Made by a program: the position numbers and the translations under genes. A stretch of DNA of 64,000 nt from Mycolicibacterium gilvum (GTDB lineage Bacteria; Actinomycetota; Actinomycetes; Mycobacteriales; Mycobacteriaceae): contig NZ_UGQM01000001.1 of assembly GCF_900454025.1 (NCBI RefSeq), forward strand, positions 5,270,001 to 5,334,000. The letters run 5' to 3'. Position 1 is the stretch's first letter, and every line of letters starts with the position of its first letter. Below, piece after piece: positions 30,342 to 40,692 of the stretch. Below the pieces are notes generated by a model. The model searched no databases. It saw only the letters and a list, made by a program, of their open reading frames with translations, and had not been told where the DNA came from.

Positions 30342-31322
30342 TCAGGCGATCTCGGCGACCTCGGGGGCGTGGGCGTTGAAGCGCTTGCGGTAGTCCGACG
30401 GCGTCACGCCGATGAGCCTGCGGAAATGGTGTCGCAGCAGCGTCGCGGTCCCGAAGCCGGACTGTTCGGCGATGCGGTCGATGTCGAGCGTCGTCTCCTC
30501 CAGCATGCGGCGCGCGTAGAGCACCCGCTGGTCGGTGATCCACTGCATCGGGGTGCGTCCGGTCTCCTCGACGAAGCGGCGGGCGAACGTGCGGCCGGAC
30601 ATGTGGGCGCGGCGCGAGAGCGACGTGACCGTGTGCGGCTTGTCCAGGTTGGCCAGGATCCAGTCCAGGTGCGGCGCGAACCGCTCCGAACACTTCACCG
30701 GGATCGGCTGGTCGATGTACTGCCGCTGCCCGCCGTCGCGCTGCGGCGGCACCACCATCCGGCGGGCGATCTTGTTGGTGACCTCGCTGCCCATCTCCCG
30801 GCGCACGAGATGCAGGCACGCATCGATGCCCGCGGCGGTTCCCGCGCTGGTGATGAGGTTGCCGTCGTCGACGAACAGCACGTTGCGGTCGACCTTCGCC
30901 GTCGGGTACATCTCGGCCAACGCGTCGGCGTGCATCCAGTGCGTGGTGCAGGGCCGGCCGTCGAGCAGACCGGCGGCACCGGCGACGAACGCGCCGGAGC
31001 ACACCGTCAGGATGATCGACCCTGACTCCGCGGCACGACGGATCGCGTCGAGAGCCTCCGGCAGATAGGTGCCCTGCCGGCTGGCGATCGCCGGGATCGC
31101 GACCAGGTCGGCGCCGACGAGATCGTCGAGACCGTGGTCGGGGGTGATCGTCGCCCCGACCGAAGTCCGCAGTGGTTCGCCGGGTTCGGGGCCGCACACC
31201 TTGAAGTCGAAGTTCGGCACCCCGTCGGCCGACCGGTCGATGCCGAACACCTCGCAGACGACCCCGAACTCGAAGACCGCGAGCCCGTCCAGCACGAGGG
31301 TCGAGACCGTCTTTATCGCCAT
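30342..31322 (-). CDS. GlxA-type AraC-family transcriptional regulator
   Basis: 326-residue regulator with an N-terminal DJ-1/PfpI domain (residues 1-190) and a C-terminal AraC DNA-binding domain with two helix-turn-helix motifs (about 220-320; SLSRRAHMSGRTFARRF and RIAEQSGFGTATLLRHHFRRLIGVTPSDYR). The DJ-1 part has a Cys at the usual nucleophile-elbow place (ILTVCSGAFVAG, Cys108). The inducing signal is unknown. It is convergent with mutY and divergent from a small membrane-protein gene; a 7-bp inverted repeat spans its start region and could be an operator. Confidence 0.88.
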   Translation of the reverse strand: MAIKTVSTLVLDGLAVFEFGVVCEVFGIDRSADGVPNFDFKVCGPEPGEPLRTSVGATITPDHGLDDLVGADLVAIPAIASRQGTYLPEALDAIRRAAESGSIILTVCSGAFVAGAAGLLDGRPCTTHWMHADALAEMYPTAKVDRNVLFVDDGNLITSAGTAAGIDACLHLVRREMGSEVTNKIARRMVVPPQRDGGQRQYIDQPIPVKCSERFAPHLDWILANLDKPHTVTSLSRRAHMSGRTFARRFVEETGRTPMQWITDQRVLYARRMLEETTLDIDRIAEQSGFGTATLLRHHFRRLIGVTPSDYRKRFNAHAPEVAEIA

Positions 31323-31356
31323 GGCAGCATTTTATCGATAGATGTCACTGCTGCCA
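31322..31356. promoter_or_regulatory. Inverted repeat at the glxA-type gene start, possible operator
   Basis: Perfect arms TGGCAGC (31322-31328) and GCTGCCA (31350-31356) separated by 21 bases that include the palindrome TATCGATA. It begins at the start codon of the GlxA-type regulator and covers the divergent region towards the small gene at 31395. An autoregulatory operator is possible; there is no direct evidence. Confidence 0.35.
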
Positions 31357-31394
31357 CTGTTGGCGGAATATCACGCAGGCGCAGCATTTCTGCC

Positions 31395-31652
31395 ATGAGC
31401 ACCGCACTCGCCTTCCTGATCCTCGTCTCCCCGTTCGCCCTCGCCACGCTGCTGACCTGGGCCGCCCACCGCTCCGGATCGCTGCGGATGCACCTGGACC
31501 AGTTCCGGGTGTCGGGACCCATGACCGGACGGCTCTTCGATCATCGGGACTCCGACTCCTACCGAGTCCAGCACGACCTGGATGCGATCCGCACCCGTTT
31601 CGAAGAGCAGCCCGCCTGGCCCGGCCCGGCCGTGTCAAGCGAACGACGATAG
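31395..31652 (+). CDS. Small membrane protein of unknown function
   Basis: 85 residues: an N-terminal transmembrane segment (ALAFLILVSPFALATLLTWAAHR) followed by a hydrophilic tail with DQFRVSGPMTGRLFDHRDSDSYR and a final acidic/aromatic stretch. No family recognised. No strong ribosome site precedes the ATG. The 3' end overlaps the end of the convergent hydrolase gene by 18 bases. GC-rich third positions and a plausible membrane topology support a real gene, but homologues would be needed to be sure. Confidence 0.6.
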   Translation: MSTALAFLILVSPFALATLLTWAAHRSGSLRMHLDQFRVSGPMTGRLFDHRDSDSYRVQHDLDAIRTRFEEQPAWPGPAVSSERR

Positions 31653-32396
31653 AAACGCCTCGACCGCGTCCCGGTATTTCCCGGGCGCGTCGTCGTGGAC
31701 CAGATGCCCGGCGCCGGGCACGTGGAGATACTCGGCCCCGCGCGACCTCTGCGCCATCGCCCGCATCTGTCCCGGCGGGGTGACGGAGTTGCCGGCCTCG
31801 ATCAGCAGCGTCGCCGCCGTCACCGCCTCCCACTGCGACCAGTAGTCCCGCGTCCCCCACTCCGCGGCGATCTCGATCCAGCGGGCAGGGTGGCCGTGCA
31901 GGCGCCACCCGGTCGCGGTGCGGTCGAAAGCCTCCAGGAAATACTGACCGGCCACGGGCCCGAACTCGGCATAGACCTGATCGGCCGAGGTGAACTCGAC
32001 GGGCAGCGCATGGACCCACGGCTCCCACGGACCCGTCGTGCGGCCCCGGAAGTCGGGCGCCATGTCCTCGACCACCAGGGCGGTCACCAGCTCGGGACGC
32101 TCCGCGGCCAGGCACCACGAATGCAGCCCACCCATCGAATGTCCGACCAGGATCGCGGGCTCCCCCAGCGACTCGACGGCCTCACCGAGGTCGGCGACGA
32201 ACCGTTCGGTGCAGATCGGGTGGGGATCGTCGACCTCGCGGCCGCGGTGCCACGGCGCGTCGTAGGTGTAGACGCGCCCGTGCCGGATCAGCCACGGCAG
32301 CTGCCTCGGCCAGGTGGTTCCGCGGCCCATCAAACCGTGCACCAGGACCACGGGCCGCCCCGCACCCCCTCGGGCGGTGAGCAGGTCGGTGCGCAT
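31635..32396 (-). CDS. Alpha/beta hydrolase (Rv3591c-like)
   Basis: 253-residue soluble hydrolase. It has the oxyanion segment VLVHGLMGRG, the nucleophile elbow VGHSMGGLHSW, and His in the C-terminal VPGAGHLVHDDAPG; an acidic residue in LIEAGNSVTP may complete the triad. The substrate is unknown. It is divergent from mhuD with 24 bases between the two starts, as in M. tuberculosis. The long open frame upstream of its ATG lies over mhuD and lpqF on the other strand and is not coding. Confidence 0.88.
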   Translation of the reverse strand: MRTDLLTARGGAGRPVVLVHGLMGRGTTWPRQLPWLIRHGRVYTYDAPWHRGREVDDPHPICTERFVADLGEAVESLGEPAILVGHSMGGLHSWCLAAERPELVTALVVEDMAPDFRGRTTGPWEPWVHALPVEFTSADQVYAEFGPVAGQYFLEAFDRTATGWRLHGHPARWIEIAAEWGTRDYWSQWEAVTAATLLIEAGNSVTPPGQMRAMAQRSRGAEYLHVPGAGHLVHDDAPGKYRDAVEAFLSSFA

Positions 32397-32420
32397 CGCT
32401 ACGCACGGTAACCTGACGCC

Positions 32421-32750
32421 ATGTCCGACAAAACCCCCGTGGTGAAGATCAACGCCATCGAAGTTCCGCCGGACGCCGGTCCGGAACTGGAGAAGCGGTT
32501 CGCGCACCGCGCCCACGCCGTCGACAACCAGCCGGGCTTCCTCGGTTTCCAGCTGTTGCGCCCGGTCAAGGGCGAGAACCGCTACTTCGTCGTCACCCAG
32601 TGGGAGAGCGACGAAGCGTTCCAGGCGTGGGCCAACGGACCCGCCGTCGAAGCCCATGCCGGAGAACGCAAGAACCCGGTCGCCACCGGAGCGTCTCTGC
32701 TCGAGTTCGAGGTTGTACTCAACGTTGCGGGGACTGACACCGACGCCTGA
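32421..32750 (+). CDS. mhuD: MhuD-type heme-degrading monooxygenase
   Basis: Antibiotic-biosynthesis-monooxygenase fold protein of 109 residues. It degrades heme to mycobilin and iron in M. tuberculosis. The functional residues of that enzyme are present with a four-residue offset: Asn11 (KINAIEV), Trp70 and the heme-ligand His79 (EAHAGE). The protein is a cytoplasmic homodimer in the family and gives access to heme iron. The 3' end overlaps the start of lpqF by 26 bases. No IdeR box was recognised in the 24-base gap to the divergent hydrolase gene. Confidence 0.93.
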   Translation: MSDKTPVVKINAIEVPPDAGPELEKRFAHRAHAVDNQPGFLGFQLLRPVKGENRYFVVTQWESDEAFQAWANGPAVEAHAGERKNPVATGASLLEFEVVLNVAGTDTDA

Positions 32751-34083
32751 GGCGGCCCGGGCCCGGCGCGGGGCGACCGTCGTGGTCGCGCTCCTGTCCG
32801 TCGTGGCCCTGGCCTGCGGGTGTGCCGCCACACGTCCAGCACCCGCCGACGCCGCATACGGCGCGCCGATCCAGATCAACACACCGCAGGGGCTGCGCGC
32901 GAAGCAGACCATGGACATGCTCAACAGCGACTGGCCGATCGGCGAGGTCGGTGTTCGCACGCTGGCGGCTCCCGACCTCGTCGAACACGTCGGGGTGACG
33001 CTCGACCGGATCTGGTGGGACAGACCGTTCACCCTCACCGACGTCGACGTCGGCGCGGGTTGGGCCACCCTCGACGTGCAGACCTCCTACGGCGTCGCGC
33101 AGACCATCCGGTTGCGCACCGACGAGCAGGGGCTGGTCGACCGGTTCAGCGTCGACCTGGTCCCGCCCGAGATCGACGAGTGGTCCGACATCGACGAGCA
33201 GCTCACCGCGTCGGGTGCCCGGTACTCCTACCAGGTGGCCAAGGTCGACGACGGTCGGTGCGTGAAGGTCGCCGGCTCCAACACCGACCTGTCGTTACCG
33301 CTGGCGTCGATCTTCAAGTTGTATGTGCTGCTGGCCGTCGCCGACGCCGTGAAGGCCGGCACCCTGCAGTGGTCCGATCCGCTGACGATCACCGAGGAGG
33401 CCAAGGCCGTCGGCTCCTCCGGATTCGACGAGCTGGAGCCGGGCGCCACGGTGACGGTGCGCGAGGCGTCCCAGCAGATGATCTCGGCGAGCGACAACAT
33501 GGCCACCGATCTGCTGATCGAACGGCTGGGGCCCGGCGCCATCGAGCGGGCGCTGGCCGAGGCGGGCCATCACGACCCCGCCAGCATGACGCCGTTCCCG
33601 ACCATGCACGAGCTGTTCTCCGTCGGCTGGGGCACCCCCGACCTGCGTGAGCAGTGGAAGAAGGCCTCTCCGGAGGGCCGGGCGCAGCTGCTGCAGCAGA
33701 CGAACTCCCGCCCCTACGAGCCCGATCCGAAGCGCACCCACATGCCGGCGTCGGAGTACGGCGCCGAGTGGTACGGCAGCGCGGCCGACATCTGCCGGTT
33801 GCACGCCGCGCTGCAGCGCAGCGCCGTCGGGGAGGCCGCACCGGTCAAGGACATCCTGTCGTTCCTGCCCGGCATCGACCTCGACCGCGCCGAGTGGCCC
33901 TACATCGGCGCCAAGGCCGGCAACCTCCCCGGGGACATGACGTTCAGCTGGTACGCCGTCGACAGGTCCGGACAGCCGTGGGTGGTGAGCCTGCAGTCGA
34001 ACTGGCCGGAGTTCCGCAGCCAGACCGCGGCCGCGTGGCTGATGTCGATCGCCAGGCAGACCTTCGACCTGATCCCGAATTAG
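32725..34083 (+). CDS. lpqF: LpqF, penicillin-binding/beta-lactamase-fold lipoprotein
   Basis: 452 residues, the length of M. tuberculosis LpqF. The signal peptide (RARRG, then VVVALLSVVAL) ends in a lipobox-like ALACGC; a second Cys follows. The N-terminal domain of about 110 residues belongs to the ORF12-like/Cpe family. The C-terminal serine beta-lactamase-like domain has SxxK as SIFK, SDN as ASDN and the third motif as KAG in place of KTG. Activity on beta-lactams or peptides is not established. The start TTG at 32725 lies inside mhuD; the signal peptide needs the basic residues that it includes, so later starts are less likely. Confidence 0.82.
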   Translation: MRGLTPTPEAARARRGATVVVALLSVVALACGCAATRPAPADAAYGAPIQINTPQGLRAKQTMDMLNSDWPIGEVGVRTLAAPDLVEHVGVTLDRIWWDRPFTLTDVDVGAGWATLDVQTSYGVAQTIRLRTDEQGLVDRFSVDLVPPEIDEWSDIDEQLTASGARYSYQVAKVDDGRCVKVAGSNTDLSLPLASIFKLYVLLAVADAVKAGTLQWSDPLTITEEAKAVGSSGFDELEPGATVTVREASQQMISASDNMATDLLIERLGPGAIERALAEAGHHDPASMTPFPTMHELFSVGWGTPDLREQWKKASPEGRAQLLQQTNSRPYEPDPKRTHMPASEYGAEWYGSAADICRLHAALQRSAVGEAAPVKDILSFLPGIDLDRAEWPYIGAKAGNLPGDMTFSWYAVDRSGQPWVVSLQSNWPEFRSQTAAAWLMSIARQTFDLIPN

Positions 34084-34631
34084 ACCCTCAAGGTCCAGGC
34101 GTGGCCGCGGCAGTGCAGCACCGTGCGGCTGGCCGGCGCGACGTCGATGCGCCAGAACGACTTCGCGGGCGCGTTCAACGCGACCAGGACGGCGGCCCGC
34201 ACCACCGCGGGGTGGGTGACCGCGACGACGCGGACCCGCTCGGCGGCCAGCGTGTCCATCCACGCGCCCACCCGGCTGACCAGGTCGACGACGGACTCGC
34301 CGCCGTGCGGGGCGCGGGCCGGGTCGGTCAGCCAGATCGTCATCTCCTCGGGCGACACCTCCCCCAGGGAACTGCCCCGCCACCGGCCACAGTCGAGGTC
34401 GGCGAGCGCGGACTCGACGACGGGCCGCAGCCCGAGCAGTTCGGCGGTCTGTTGTGTCCGGGACTCGGGACCGCAGAGAGCTCGGTCGACCGGGCCGAGA
34501 GCGGACGGCTCCAGCTCGCCGATCTGGCGGCGGCCCAGCGGGTTGACGGGCTCGTCGGTGGGGAACCGCCCGGCCGCCATCGCGTCGGTCATGCCGTGCG
34601 ACACGAAGGTCAGCCGGACGACCTCACTCAC
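34080..34631 (-). CDS. Histidine phosphatase family protein next to cobalt transport genes
   Basis: 183 residues of the phosphoglycerate-mutase-like superfamily. The usual RHG motif reads SHG (LTFVSHGMTDAM), keeping the phospho-accepting His but not the Arg. The second His is in VVAVTHPAVVRAAV, and the family Glu is in HGGESVVDLVSRVG. Such proteins beside cobalt genes are often CobC-like phosphatases of late cobalamin synthesis, but that role is only suggested by context. It lies 16 bases downstream of cbtA in the riboswitch-led group and is convergent with lpqF. Confidence 0.8.
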   Translation of the reverse strand: MSEVVRLTFVSHGMTDAMAAGRFPTDEPVNPLGRRQIGELEPSALGPVDRALCGPESRTQQTAELLGLRPVVESALADLDCGRWRGSSLGEVSPEEMTIWLTDPARAPHGGESVVDLVSRVGAWMDTLAAERVRVVAVTHPAVVRAAVLVALNAPAKSFWRIDVAPASRTVLHCRGHAWTLRV

Positions 34632-34647
34632 GCCCCGGCACCGGGAT

Positions 34648-35454
34648 TCACGCGGGGACGGACTGCTTCCGCTCCCCCAGCAGCCGGGAGATCATCGCGG
34701 CGAAGACCAGACCGATCGTCGCGTAGACGACGACCTGGGTTCCCAGTGCGTACAACCGGAACTCGTAGAGAAGGTCGGCGGGGAATCCTTCGTAGACGAT
34801 CGCGCCGTTGTCGTCGCGCAGCGGGCCCGGCGTTTCGTTGATCGACGGCAGGACCAGCATCATCACGGCGACGGCCGCGATGTAGGCGCCCGCCGCGGCG
34901 ACGGAGGCATTCCACGCGCCCAGCCTGGCCGCCCAACGCCTGCCCAGGTACACCGCAGCGACCAGGAGCGCCACCGACAGCACGACCGTGGCGAGGTAGA
35001 GCAGCGTGCGCTGCCGGATGGTCTCGTCCAGGCTCAGCGCCGGCGGGCTCGCGGGGTACTTCAGCGACGGCACGATGTAGAGGCTCAGCAGCATGCCGCC
35101 CGCGACGTAGAGCGAGGTCAGGCGGGCCGACACGGTACCGATGCGGCCGTAGGCCACCGCGTACACCACCGAGAACAGGGCCCCGATCGCAACGCTGAAC
35201 GCCAGCAGGCCCAGTCCCAGCCCGACGTTCATCTGGATGGCGCGGGTGATGCCACCTTCGCCGTCATGGCTGTGACCGTGGCCGCCGTGGCCACCGTGGC
35301 CGTGTTCGAGGGCCTCGTGCGCCGCGCCGATGCCCTCCTCGTAGCCGATGGCCAACTCGATCTGCGGCTCGACGAAGATCCGCGCGAAGACGAACGCCAG
35401 CACGCCGGCGACGGCGCCGGCCAACAGGCCGCGCCAGATGATCTGCTTCTCCAT
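34648..35454 (-). CDS. cbtA: CbtA, putative cobalt transporter subunit
   Basis: 268-residue integral membrane protein with about six hydrophobic segments. Between the first two is a histidine-rich loop (HGHGGHGGHGHSHDGEGG, residues about 51-68), typical of CbtA metal transporters. The start MEKQIIWRGLLAGAVAGVLAF and the end GTQVVVYATIGLVFAAM are family-like. The ATG at 35454 has AAAGGGA about 11 bases upstream. It follows cbtB by 26 bases and belongs to the same transcript, downstream of a cobalamin riboswitch, which supports cobalt (B12 precursor) as substrate. Confidence 0.9.
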   Translation of the reverse strand: MEKQIIWRGLLAGAVAGVLAFVFARIFVEPQIELAIGYEEGIGAAHEALEHGHGGHGGHGHSHDGEGGITRAIQMNVGLGLGLLAFSVAIGALFSVVYAVAYGRIGTVSARLTSLYVAGGMLLSLYIVPSLKYPASPPALSLDETIRQRTLLYLATVVLSVALLVAAVYLGRRWAARLGAWNASVAAAGAYIAAVAVMMLVLPSINETPGPLRDDNGAIVYEGFPADLLYEFRLYALGTQVVVYATIGLVFAAMISRLLGERKQSVPA

Positions 35455-35480
35455 GTTCACTTGTCCCTTTGCCGCTGAGG

Positions 35481-35696
35481 TCAGTGGCAGGGGAAGCCGA
35501 GGAGGTGGCGTGCGTCGTGCACGAATTCGTGAATGTAGGTGCTGTTGCCGAAGACCGACGTCGCGCCCTGGTCCATTCCGATGAAGTACAGAACCACCAG
35601 TGCGAAGAACGCCGTCAGCGACAGCCACACCGCGGCCTTGGTCGCCGAGAGATCGATGACTCCTGCGGGGGTTCTGCTCGCGTGCGGTGAGGTCAT
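35481..35696 (-). CDS. cbtB: CbtB, small cobalt transporter subunit
   Basis: 71-residue protein with one transmembrane segment (AAVWLSLTAFFALVVLYFIGM) and the CbtB C-terminal signature HEFVHDARHLLGFPCH, whose histidines and cysteine may bind the metal. The ATG at 35696 has GGAAGGAA seven bases upstream. It is the first gene of cbtB-cbtA-phosphatase. The frame is open further upstream, but that part is the riboswitch, not protein. Confidence 0.92.
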   Translation of the reverse strand: MTSPHASRTPAGVIDLSATKAAVWLSLTAFFALVVLYFIGMDQGATSVFGNSTYIHEFVHDARHLLGFPCH

Positions 35697-35721
35697 GGTG
35701 GTTCCTTCCCGGGATTTCGCG

Positions 35722-35815
35722 TCCCAACCAGATGTGCGACGGAAACCGGGTCTGACTGTCACAGTGGCGCGACCGTTCTGGATTTGCACCAGATTCCGAC
35801 ACCCGTCGATGTACA
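35722..35815 (-). promoter_or_regulatory. Cobalamin (B12) riboswitch of cbtB
   Basis: On the minus strand the leader has the core of the cobalamin aptamer: GGAATCTGGTGCAAATCC, then AGAACGGTCGC, then the B12 box GCCACTG (35762-35768) followed by TGA. The CTGG/CCAG stem around TGCAAAT is intact. A TACGAT hexamer at 35821-35826 could be the -10 box. The 25-base interval to cbtB has the ribosome site. Binding of adenosylcobalamin is expected to lower cbtBA expression. Ends are approximate. Confidence 0.88.
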
Positions 35816-35831
35816 CGAGCATCGTAAGCCA

Positions 35832-35885
35832 AACGGGGCGGCCACCCTCCCCCGGTTACGAAATTGGGAAGGCGACCGCCCCGTT
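35832..35885 (-). terminator. Terminator after clpC1
   Basis: Perfect 10-bp arms AACGGGGCGG (35832-35841) and CCGCCCCGTT (35876-35885), extended by a few more pairs inside, lie 12 bases past the clpC1 stop. They are followed on the minus strand by TTTGG. This separates clpC1 from the riboswitch-controlled cbt genes. Confidence 0.75.
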
Positions 35886-35897
35886 CGGGTTGGTGTT

Positions 35898-38441
<2,544 letters not shown>

Positions 38442-38685
38442 CCGTGGTTACCTGCTCTCCATCGCATAGTGGAGGTGCTGCTCTGCTGCCGTTCAACACG
38501 GCCGTGAACCAGCGCTGTGCACCTACGCCGTCCACTCTAATGGGCGACAGCTTCGGGTGCCCCGCCTGGCAGCCCCTGTAGGGGTGACAAAAGAGCTACA
38601 GATGCCATGCCGGATGTCATCTGCCCGATGCTGCAAGAACAACGTGACAGGTCGGCAAAACGTTTCCGGGAGCGAGTGCTGTTCG

Positions 38686-38702
38686 GTTCGCCACCAGCGA
38701 AC
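38686..38702. promoter_or_regulatory. Candidate ClgR operator upstream of clpC1
   Basis: GTTCGC-CACCA-GCGAAC is a perfect 6-5-6 palindrome matching the ClgR site known from actinobacterial clp promoters (GTTCGC-N5-GCG). It is in the 270-base gap between clpC1 (245 bp upstream of its start) and the lsr2 stop. No other feature was recognised in this gap. Confidence 0.7.
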
Positions 38703-38711
38703 GTCGATATG

Positions 38712-39056
38712 TCAGGTGGCGGCGTGGAAAGCGTCGATCACATCGGCGGGAATTCGGCCGCGCGTCGACACATTGTGGCCGTTGCGCCGGGCCCATTCAC
38801 GGATCGCCGCGCTCTGCTCGCGATCGATTGCGGCACGACCGCGGCCGGTACCAGCCACAGCGCGGCCGCGGCGACGGCCACCGACACGGCGTCCGGCCTC
38901 GACCCACTGCTTCAAGTCATTGCGAAGCTTTGCGGCGTTCTTGGCAGAGAGGTCTATCTCATAGCTCACACCATCGAGACCGAATTCCACGGTCTCGTCG
39001 GCGCCGCCTTCCCCGTCAAAATCGTCGACCAAGGTGACGGTAACTTTCTTCGCCAT
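38712..39056 (-). CDS. lsr2: Lsr2, nucleoid-associated xenogeneic silencer
   Basis: H-NS-like protein that bridges AT-rich DNA and silences horizontally acquired genes. The 114 residues have the oligomerising N-terminal domain ([32 protein letters not shown]), a basic linker ([13 protein letters not shown]) and the C-terminal DNA-binding domain with the AT-hook-like RGR in [22 protein letters not shown] precedes the ATG. The 107 bases upstream, to the lysS stop, are unusually AT-rich for this window and likely hold the lsr2 promoter. Confidence 0.97.
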   Translation of the reverse strand: MAKKVTVTLVDDFDGEGGADETVEFGLDGVSYEIDLSAKNAAKLRNDLKQWVEAGRRVGGRRRGRAVAGTGRGRAAIDREQSAAIREWARRNGHNVSTRGRIPADVIDAFHAAT

Positions 39057-39163
39057 TACCCGACTGCCCTTCCTAAGCGTCAGATGAACGGAATGCCGCT
39101 CACCTGAGGCACCAATGTGCCATATAAAGCCGGGCTATTCAACAACGTTCGATTAAACGCAGT

Positions 39164-40669
39164 TCAGTTACTGTGTCGGCGAACTATCGGGAACAAAACC
39201 GTCTCCCTAATGGATAGTCCCGTCAACGCCATCAACAACCGGTCGATGCCCATTCCGGTGCCCGTGGTGGGCGGCATCCCGTACTCGAGTGCGGCGAGAA
39301 AGTCCTCGTCGAGGGCCATCGCCTCGTCATCACCTGCGGCGGCCGCGCGCGCCTGCGCCTCGAATCTCTCCCGCTGGATGATCGGGTCGATCAGTTCTGA
39401 GTATCCGGTCGCGAGTTCGAACTTGCGGACATAGAGATCCCATTTCTCGGTGACACCCTCGATGCTGCGGTGCGGCCGGGTCAGCGGGGTCGTCTCGACC
39501 GGGAAATCCCTGACGAATGTCGGCGCCCACAACGTGTCGCCGACCGTGAATTCCCAGAGTTCCTCGACCAATTTTCCGTGCCCATAACCGCGGTCGCGGG
39601 GGATCTCGACACCCAAACGGTCCGCGATCTGCCACAGTTTCTCGGCCGGCGTCGCGGGTGTTATCTCTTCACCCAGAGCCTCGGACAATGACGGGTACAT
39701 CTGCAGCGACTGCCATTCCCCGTCGAGGTCGTACTCGGTGCCGTCGGCCAATGGAACCTGTCGGGTGCCGATGGCTTCGTCGGCGACCTCCTGAATAAGT
39801 TCTCGGGTGACGGTCGCGGAATCGTCGTAGGTGCCGTACGCCTGATAAGTCTCCAGCATCGCGAATTCCGGCGAATGGGTGGAATCCGCACCTTCGTTTC
39901 TGAAGTTCCGATTCAACTCGAAGACGCGGTCGAATCCGCCGACCACACAGCGCTTGAGAAAAAGTTCCGGCGCTATCCGCAGATAGAGGTCGGCGTCCAA
40001 TGCATTGGAGTGCGTGACGAAAGGACGCGCCGCCGCCCCGCCGGCGAGAGTCTGCAACATCGGAGTTTCGACTTCGAGGAATCCGCGCCGTTCCAGCGCC
40101 GAGCGCACCGCGCGCACCACCGCAATGCGTTGCCGCGCAATTGTGCGGGCTTCGGGGCGCACGATGAGGTCGACATAACGCTGCCGAACCCGGGTTTCCT
40201 CGTTCAATTCCTTGTGCGCCACCGGCAACGGCCGAAGTGCCTTCGACACGATCTGCCAGGAGTCGGCGAGCACCGACAATTCCCCGCGGCGCGAACTGAT
40301 GACCTCCCCGTGCACGAACACGATGTCCCCGAGGTCGACGTCGGCCTTCCAGGCATCCAGCGATTCCTGACCGACCTCGGCGAAGCTGATCATCACCTGC
40401 AGCTGTGCGCCGTCGCCCTCCTGCAGCGTCGCGAAGCACAGCTTCCCGGAATTGCGCGCGAAGATGACCCGCCCGGCGACCCCGACCTTCAGGCCGGTCT
40501 TGGTGTCGGGTTCCAGATCCGGATACGCCTGCCGCAGTTCGGCGAGGGTGTGGGTGCGGTCGACCTTCACCGGGTACGGTTCGCGCCCCTCGGCGAGCAA
40601 CCTCTCGCGCTTGGCCTGACGGATGCGGAACTGCTCGGGGATATCGTCAGGAGAATCTGGGGACGTCAC
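39164..40669 (-). CDS. lysS: Lysyl-tRNA synthetase
   Basis: Class II aminoacyl-tRNA synthetase for lysine. The 501 residues have an N-terminal OB-fold anticodon-binding domain ([24 protein letters not shown]) and the catalytic domain with motif 2 around [23 protein letters not shown] and motif 3 in [15 protein letters not shown]. Length agrees with the family. GTG start. It is divergent from the PLP-enzyme gene with 23 bases between, and lsr2 follows on the same strand. Several stretches use more A/T-ending codons than neighbours. Confidence 0.96.
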   Translation of the reverse strand: MTSPDSPDDIPEQFRIRQAKRERLLAEGREPYPVKVDRTHTLAELRQAYPDLEPDTKTGLKVGVAGRVIFARNSGKLCFATLQEGDGAQLQVMISFAEVGQESLDAWKADVDLGDIVFVHGEVISSRRGELSVLADSWQIVSKALRPLPVAHKELNEETRVRQRYVDLIVRPEARTIARQRIAVVRAVRSALERRGFLEVETPMLQTLAGGAAARPFVTHSNALDADLYLRIAPELFLKRCVVGGFDRVFELNRNFRNEGADSTHSPEFAMLETYQAYGTYDDSATVTRELIQEVADEAIGTRQVPLADGTEYDLDGEWQSLQMYPSLSEALGEEITPATPAEKLWQIADRLGVEIPRDRGYGHGKLVEELWEFTVGDTLWAPTFVRDFPVETTPLTRPHRSIEGVTEKWDLYVRKFELATGYSELIDPIIQRERFEAQARAAAAGDDEAMALDEDFLAALEYGMPPTTGTGMGIDRLLMALTGLSIRETVLFPIVRRHSN

Positions 40670-40692
40670 GACGTGCCAGCTTAAATGAACAG

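Noticed and set aside
34140..35454. His-rich loop of CbtA as a separate metal chaperone
   Set aside because: It is an internal loop of a continuous membrane protein of normal CbtA layout.
39164..40669. lysS as a horizontally acquired gene because of A/T-ending codons
   Set aside because: Only parts show the shift, the gene is in its conserved place after lsr2, and the protein is typical of mycobacteria.
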